NCBI GenBank assembly: GCA_900545755.1
Contig: URAG01000084.1
Location: 1 to 9,122 of the forward strand
Reading direction: 5' to 3'
DNA: 9,122 bases
Origin: an uncultured Cloacibacillus sp.
GTDB lineage: Bacteria; Synergistota; Synergistia; Synergistales; Synergistaceae
In this document: one piece after another, positions 5,477 to 9,122 of the stretch
Numbering within the stretch: the first letter of the stretch is position 1
Layout of the letters: every line of letters begins with the position of its first letter
Notes under the pieces: generated by a model
What the model was told of the DNA's origin: nothing
Database searches by the model: none
The model's input: only the letters and a program-made list of their open reading frames with translations
Translations under genes and position numbers: made by a program

Positions 5477-6667
5477 CTACAGAATCCTATCTATCTTCTG
5501 CGGCTTTATTCCATGCTTGTCCGCGTAGCCCGTGAGCATAAGCGTCAGCGCGCCGTCGCCCGTTACGTTGCAGGCTGTGCCGAAGCTGTCCTGGAGCGCA
5601 AATATTGTGAGCATCAGAGCAGTCCCTGACTCGTCAAAGCCAAGGATGCCCGTGATAAGCCCGAGCGAGGCCATGACCGTACCGCCGGGGACGCCGGGGG
5701 CCGCTATCGCGAAGATACCGAGCAGCAGGCAGAAGAGAACCATCGTGCCGACCGAAGGGATGGAGCCGTAGAGTATCTTCGCGATCGTCATTACGAAGAA
5801 CACTTCGGTCAATACGGAGCCACAGAGGTGGATGTTGGCAAAGAGCGGGATGCCGAAGTCCACCATGTCGTCGCGGAGCGGAGGCTCGGATTTCTCAGCG
5901 CAGCGCAGCGCGACGGCGAGCGTCGCGGCCGAAGACATAGTGCCGACTGCCGTGATGTAGGCCGGGCCGTAGTTTTTGACTATGTCAAGCGGGTTCTTGC
6001 CCGTGTAGATTCCCGCGATGCCGTAGAGCAGAGCCATCCAGATGTAGTGTCCGGCCATGACGATGATGATGACCTGTAGGAAGACCGGGAGCTGCTTCGT
6101 GATGCTGCCTTCGTAGGAGAGCGAGCAGAAGGTGAATGCGATGAAGAACGGAAGAAGCGGGATGACTATCTTCGTGACTATCGCGAGCACTATCCGCTGG
6201 AACTCTTCAAGAGCGTTCGTTATGGACTTCGCCTTCGTCCAAGCCGCCGCAAGGCCGAGGCAGAGCGAAAGCGCAAGCGCGCTCATAACGGACATGATCG
6301 GCGGGATGTCAAGCTTAAAGACTAAGTCGGGCAGAGCCTGGAGCCCTTCAACGTTAGTAACGATGGAAAGGTTTGGGATCAGGACATAGCCGGCAGACAT
6401 CGAGAAGAGCGCCGCGCCTATCGACGATATGTAGGCTATCGCGACAGCGAAGCCAAGCATCTTGGAGGCGTTGTTGCCGAGGCGAGTAATGGACGGAGCT
6501 ATGAAACCGATGATAATGAGCGGGACGCAGAAGAGAATGAGCTGTCCCAGAATGTAGCGTACAGTGACGACGACGTTCATAAGGGCAAGCCCTGCGAACT
6601 GTCCGACCGCAATGCCTACGATGACGCCGAGCAGCAGCTTCATAGGCAGGCTGGCTAGAAACTTCAT
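5477..6667 (-). CDS. Dicarboxylate/amino acid:cation symporter family (DAACS) protein with altered binding residues
   Basis: Inner-membrane secondary transporter of the glutamate-transporter fold. The 396 residues are hydrophobic throughout. The C-terminal core shows the re-entrant loop HP1 (GTMSSAATL, 242-250), the TM7 bend (FANIHLCGS, 277-284... region), HP2 (APGVPGGTVMASLG, 323-336) and TM8 (DSFGTACNVTGD, 360-371). By eye against GltPh, D394, T398, N401 and D405 are kept (D360, T364, N367, D371). The NMDG motif is replaced by HLCG, and R397, which binds the substrate side-chain carboxylate in GltPh, is G363. An acidic substrate is therefore doubtful and cation coupling may differ. The start is ATG 6667, because AAGGAG (plus 6676-6681) ends 8 bases upstream; the in-frame GTG at 6676 overlaps that site. 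It is divergent from the amidohydrolase. A bile-acid or serine/threonine-type role cannot be decided from sequence. Confidence 0.88.
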   Translation of the reverse strand: MKFLASLPMKLLLGVIVGIAVGQFAGLALMNVVVTVRYILGQLILFCVPLIIIGFIAPSITRLGNNASKMLGFAVAIAYISSIGAALFSMSAGYVLIPNLSIVTNVEGLQALPDLVFKLDIPPIMSVMSALALSLCLGLAAAWTKAKSITNALEEFQRIVLAIVTKIVIPLLPFFIAFTFCSLSYEGSITKQLPVFLQVIIIVMAGHYIWMALLYGIAGIYTGKNPLDIVKNYGPAYITAVGTMSSAATLAVALRCAEKSEPPLRDDMVDFGIPLFANIHLCGSVLTEVFFVMTIAKILYGSIPSVGTMVLFCLLLGIFAIAAPGVPGGTVMASLGLITGILGFDESGTALMLTIFALQDSFGTACNVTGDGALTLMLTGYADKHGIKPQKIDRIL

Positions 6668-6689
6668 AATATCCACTCCTTGCTTTTCA

Positions 6690-6710
6690 AATGTAATGAA
6701 TTTTTACAAT
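6690..6710. repeat. Inverted repeat AATGTAA-N7-TTACAAT in the symporter leader
   Basis: AATGTAA (6690-6696) and TTACAAT (6704-6710) are near-perfect inverted half-sites that begin 9 bases upstream of the symporter ribosome site. The same half-site occurs as a tight palindrome at 7080-7095. This suggests an operator for a dimeric regulator. Confidence 0.4.
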
Positions 6711-6722
6711 GCCGCTGTATGC

Positions 6723-6742
6723 TTTCCGGCCTCAGCCGAAAA
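6723..6742 (-). promoter_or_regulatory. Hairpin in the symporter leader
   Basis: On the minus strand TTTTCGGC and GCCGGAAA form an 8-bp stem (one G-T pair) with a TGAG loop. No T-tract follows, so it is not a simple terminator. The loop contains the stop codon of a short open frame preceded by a strong ribosome-site-like sequence (see findings). Confidence 0.4.
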
Positions 6743-7030
6743 ACGCAGTCTCCGCACAGTTGTGCGCCGTGCTTTTCCGCAGCGCTTCCGCTACTATGTC
6801 CCCTCCTTTCCGCGTGATGTCCGGCGGAGATAATGCTCCACGCTTTTGTTTAACGATATGTGCCGCGCATCTTTGATGCAGCCTTGTGCGCATTCCGTAC
6901 GAAAAATGAACTTCTTTGACTATCATACCAAAAGCCGCGCCTTTGTCCATATCCGCCGCGTTAATTTTATTTTTGCGCAGAAGCGCGGGCATTATGCGGG
7001 GTTCGTAGCGGCGGCATCCAAAGAATATTA

Positions 7031-7077
7031 AATTATAATTTTATATAAAAATATAAATATTATATAGTTTTATAATT
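7031..7077. repeat. AT-rich imperfect inverted repeat
   Basis: A 17-base arm starting AATTATAA (7031-7047) pairs with the arm ending TTATAATT (7061-7077) at 14 of 17 positions across a 13-base loop. Given the extreme AT content, part of this could be chance. It may mark bent or easily melted DNA, or a regulator site. Confidence 0.35.
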
Positions 7078-7079
7078 CC

Positions 7080-7095
7080 AATGTAATTTTACATT
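7080..7095. promoter_or_regulatory. Palindromic operator candidate AATGTAATTTTACATT
   Basis: Two perfect 7-base half-sites, AATGTAA and TTACATT, are separated by TT. Related copies lie at 7136-7143 (minus-strand TGTAATTT), 7184-7192 (TGTAATTTT, just upstream of the amidohydrolase promoter) and 6690-6710 (split version). The clustering in one divergent region suggests a binding site for a shared regulator. Confidence 0.45.
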
Positions 7096-7193
7096 TATTG
7101 CTACACGTTCCACCGACACAAAGGGCACTGAACTGAAATTACACTGCAAACCTACAACTCACAATTCGGCCGGTGAATTTTTCTGTAATTTTG

Positions 7194-7221
7194 TTTGATT
7201 TTTGGGATTTAGGCGTATAAT
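7194..7221 (+). promoter_or_regulatory. Promoter of the amidohydrolase/NhaC operon
   Basis: A perfect TATAAT (7216-7221) lies 16 bases after TTTGAT (7194-7199), or 15 after TTGATT (7195-7200). Transcription should start near 7228, giving a leader of about 80 bases before the ATG. The TGTAATTTT copy at 7184-7192 directly abuts the -35 region. Confidence 0.6.
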
Positions 7222-7308
7222 ATCGGCGTTGTCTCCGGCGGTGGTAGGGAGCGATAGTTTTAGGACAGAATTACGAAACACCGCGAATATACGAAGGGAG
7301 CACCGGTA

Positions 7309-8670
7309 ATGAGAACTTTGATCAAGGGCGGGCTCGTCCTCGATCCTGCGAACAGAATACAGAGCGTACTCAACGTTCTGATGGAGGACGGCAGAATAGC
7401 CGCCGTCACTGAGGCGGAGCCGGAAGCAGACGAAACCGTCGACGCCGCTGGGTGCGTAGTCACGCCTGGGTTTATCGACATACACATGCACGAGGACCCG
7501 CTGAACGAAGACGGCACGCTTTACCGCGACGAAGACAGAGCCATATTCAACTGTATGCTGCGCATGGGAGTAACGACGGCGATAGGCGGACAGTGCGGCC
7601 TCAATGTACACGCGCCGTCGGAATATCTCGACGTCATAGACCGCGAAGGCGCGGCGGTGAATGTCGGCATGTTCGCGGGGCACGCCTTCCTGCGCGAACA
7701 TGCGGGCCACGGCGATAAGTACAGCCGCGTCACAGAGGATGAACTTCAAGCGATAGAAAAATCGGCGGCGCGCGAGCTCGACGGCGGATGCCTCGGAGTA
7801 TCGTTCGGCATACGTTACGTGCCGGGCATAAATGAAGAGGAGCTGCGCCGCACTGCGGCGCCTTGCCGTAAAGACGGCAAGGTCATAGCGGCGCACATAC
7901 GCGACGACGCGGCTCAGGTTGTATCCGCCGCGCGGGAGCTGCTCGAGGCGGGACGCGAGCTCGGCGTATCCGCGCAGGTCTCGCACGTCGGCTCTATGGG
8001 CGGCTTCGGGCAGATGCGGGAATTGCTGCGTCTCGTAGATGAATACCGCATAGGCGGCCTGGACGCAAGCTGCGACTGCTACCCATACACGGCTTTCTCG
8101 ACGATGATAGGCTCGACGACCTACGACGACGGCTGGATGGAACGCTACGGCTGCGGCTACGACGCCGTAGAGATATGCGAGGGCAAATACCGCGGACAGA
8201 GATGCACCGAGGAGATATTCAACGAGGTGCGCCGGGAAACCCCAGACTGCCTCACCGTCTGCTACGTCATGGCAGAAAAAGATATAGACATGGCGATGGC
8301 ACACCCGAACGTCATGCTCGCAAGCGACGGAATTATGAACCACGGGCAGGGGCATCCGCGCGCGGCGGGGGCTTTCCCGCGACTCTTCGCCGAGTACGTA
8401 CGCACCGGCAAGCTGCCGCTTTACGAGGCTGTGCGCATGGCGACTATTATGCCAGCGGAGAAGCTTGGGCTCAAACGCAAGGGACGGCTGACTCCCGGAG
8501 CGGACGCTGATGTGATAATATTCGATCCCGAAAAGATAGCTGACCGCGCCACTTTCATGGAGCCTACGCTTCCGCCCGTTGGAATCGACGGAGTATGGAT
8601 AGGCGGCAGGCTAGCCGCGAAGGGCTGCCGCATAGTGAACGGCCGCCTCGGACGCTCGGTGCGCAGATAA
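7309..8670 (+). CDS. Amidohydrolase, N-acyl-D-amino-acid deacylase (D-aminoacylase)-like
   Basis: Likely cytosolic metal-dependent hydrolase of the amidohydrolase superfamily, which in this branch cleaves N-acyl-D-amino acids to a fatty or short acid plus the D-amino acid. The 453 residues start with the small beta-sandwich (MRTLIKGGLVLDPANR), followed by the barrel with HxH in PGFIDIHMH (H59, H61), the family cysteine in GGQCGLN (C96), AAHIRDD (H196), QVSHVGSMGG (H226), CDCYPYTAFST (254-264), the catalytic SDG (D340) and the hallmark GHPRAAGAFPRLFAEYVR (348-365). It ends in the second sandwich strand (LTPGADADVIIFDP). D-aminoacylases use the same His/Cys/Asp set. The family sequence is slightly short (about 480 is common). 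The ATG is supported by AAGGGAG 8 bases upstream. It is co-transcribed with the NhaC-like gene 44 bases downstream, with no terminator between. The true substrate (D-amino acid, hydantoin or dipeptide-like amide) is not determined. Confidence 0.9.
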   Translation: MRTLIKGGLVLDPANRIQSVLNVLMEDGRIAAVTEAEPEADETVDAAGCVVTPGFIDIHMHEDPLNEDGTLYRDEDRAIFNCMLRMGVTTAIGGQCGLNVHAPSEYLDVIDREGAAVNVGMFAGHAFLREHAGHGDKYSRVTEDELQAIEKSAARELDGGCLGVSFGIRYVPGINEEELRRTAAPCRKDGKVIAAHIRDDAAQVVSAARELLEAGRELGVSAQVSHVGSMGGFGQMRELLRLVDEYRIGGLDASCDCYPYTAFSTMIGSTTYDDGWMERYGCGYDAVEICEGKYRGQRCTEEIFNEVRRETPDCLTVCYVMAEKDIDMAMAHPNVMLASDGIMNHGQGHPRAAGAFPRLFAEYVRTGKLPLYEAVRMATIMPAEKLGLKRKGRLTPGADADVIIFDPEKIADRATFMEPTLPPVGIDGVWIGGRLAAKGCRIVNGRLGRSVRR

Positions 8671-8714
8671 TAATTTACAAGGCAATATAAATAAAATATT
8701 GGAGGAATCATAAA

Positions 8715-9122
8715 ATGGAATTCGGTTTCTGGTCCGTAGTGCCGCCGGTCGTGACGATCGCGCTCGCGCTGATTATCAAGAACGTATTCGTCGCGCTCTT
8801 CGTCGGGATAACGCTCGCCTCGCTCATATTGAGCGGCTGGAACGTATTCACGGGGCTCAACGGCGCGTTCTACAGCATCGTCCACACCTTTGAGAGCAAC
8901 GGTAACACCATCGTTATAATGTCGATGTTCCTCATAGGCGCGCTCATCCATCTTATAGAGCATTCTGGCGGCATTGACGGCTTCGTGGACATCATGGTTA
9001 AGAAAAAGGGAATCATAAAGACGAAAAAGTCGGCGGCGTTCTTCACGTGGCTGCTCGGCATAGTCGTTTTCACCTCCGGCTCGCTCAGCTGCATGGTCAC
9101 CGGCTCCGTCTCGCGCCCGCTC
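8715..9122 (+). CDS. NhaC-family Na+/H+ antiporter-like protein, N-terminal part, cut by window end
   Basis: The frame is open from ATG 8715 to the window edge (136 codons), so it is a partial gene. GGAGGA (8701-8706) gives a strong ribosome site 8 bases before the ATG. The protein opens with FGFWSVVPPVVTIALALIIK, typical of NhaC-family proteins, then has hydrophobic helices at about 8-42 (two spans), 64-82 and 107-130, and a basic loop VKKKGIIKTKK at 95-105. NhaC relatives exchange Na+ for H+, but the family also includes MleN, a malate/lactate exchanger. Next to a catabolic amidohydrolase a solute exchanger is as plausible as ion homeostasis. The remaining roughly 70 percent of the protein and its cation-site residues lie outside the window. 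Confidence 0.82.
   Translation, partial: MEFGFWSVVPPVVTIALALIIKNVFVALFVGITLASLILSGWNVFTGLNGAFYSIVHTFESNGNTIVIMSMFLIGALIHLIEHSGGIDGFVDIMVKKKGIIKTKKSAAFFTWLLGIVVFTSGSLSCMVTGSVSRPL

Larger units (their letters stand above)
6668..7308. other. Long divergent intergenic region between symporter and amidohydrolase
   Basis: No gene with a convincing start and family resemblance is visible in these 640 bases. It holds the symporter ribosome site, an 8-bp minus-strand hairpin at 6723-6742, a strong but start-less ribosome-site-like sequence on the minus strand (6800-6809), an AT-rich core (about 7021-7100), several TGTAATTT-type motifs, and the amidohydrolase promoter and leader. Frames of 60-90 codons are open here on both strands, but they lack ribosome sites. 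On the minus strand TATAAT (plus 7059-7064) with a weak TTACAT (plus 7081-7086) is a possible, distant symporter promoter. Confidence 0.6.

Noticed and set aside
6732..6992. Minus-strand open frame of 86 codons upstream of the symporter
   Set aside because: It has no ribosome site at its ATG and no recognisable domain, and it lies in the control region. Only its last 21 codons follow a strong SD-like sequence, which is handled as a finding.
6846..7031. Plus-strand open frame of 61 codons in the same intergenic region
   Set aside because: It has no ribosome site and no family resemblance, and it overlaps the opposite-strand frame. Open frames of this length are expected by chance in GC-rich DNA.
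7159..8355. 398-codon open frame on the strand opposite the amidohydrolase
   Set aside because: It is an antisense shadow of a clearly recognisable amidohydrolase in biased GC-rich codons. Its composition is odd and no domain is visible.

Overview
The window looks like chromosomal DNA of a GC-rich anaerobic bacterium, most likely a member of the Synergistota (Cloacibacillus/Synergistes-like). That placement is an inference. It rests on frequent ATA isoleucine codons in otherwise GC-rich genes, on the rpsO-pnp-dut order, and on amino-acid-oriented catabolic and transport genes. No 16S or other decisive marker is present.

Layout. (1) Positions 1-3282, minus strand: a housekeeping block read as rpsO (ribosomal protein S15), a strong hairpin terminator/attenuator, pnp (polynucleotide phosphorylase) and dut (dUTPase), with a hairpin beyond dut at the window edge. 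pnp is broken by an apparent one-base deletion that falls exactly in its phosphate-binding serine loop; both halves are otherwise intact. (2) 3283-3576: a divergent control region between rpsO and pgsA. (3) 3577-4690, plus strand: pgsA (phosphatidylglycerophosphate synthase) with its own terminator, then a GNAT acetyltransferase. (4) 4725-6667, minus strand: plsY (glycerol-3-phosphate acyltransferase) with a good sigma70-type promoter, and upstream of it a divergent DAACS-family symporter with its own terminator. (5) 6668-7308: a long non-coding divergent region with an AT-rich core and repeated TGTAATTT-type motifs. (6) 7309-9122, plus strand: an N-acyl-D-amino-acid deacylase-like amidohydrolase followed at 44 bp by the start of an NhaC-family transporter that runs off the window.

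How the genes fit together. The first block serves translation, RNA decay and nucleotide-pool hygiene. pgsA and plsY are two glycerol-3-phosphate-using steps of phospholipid synthesis, encoded on converging transcripts. The last three genes look like an accessory uptake/catabolism locus: a solute symporter, a cytosolic amidohydrolase that could release amino acids from N-acylated D-amino acids, and an NhaC-type ion or solute exchanger, possibly under shared control from the intergenic motifs. I saw no mobile element, CRISPR array, tRNA or rRNA. The points most worth a second look are the pnp frameshift, the altered cation/substrate residues of the symporter, and the repeated operator-like motifs.
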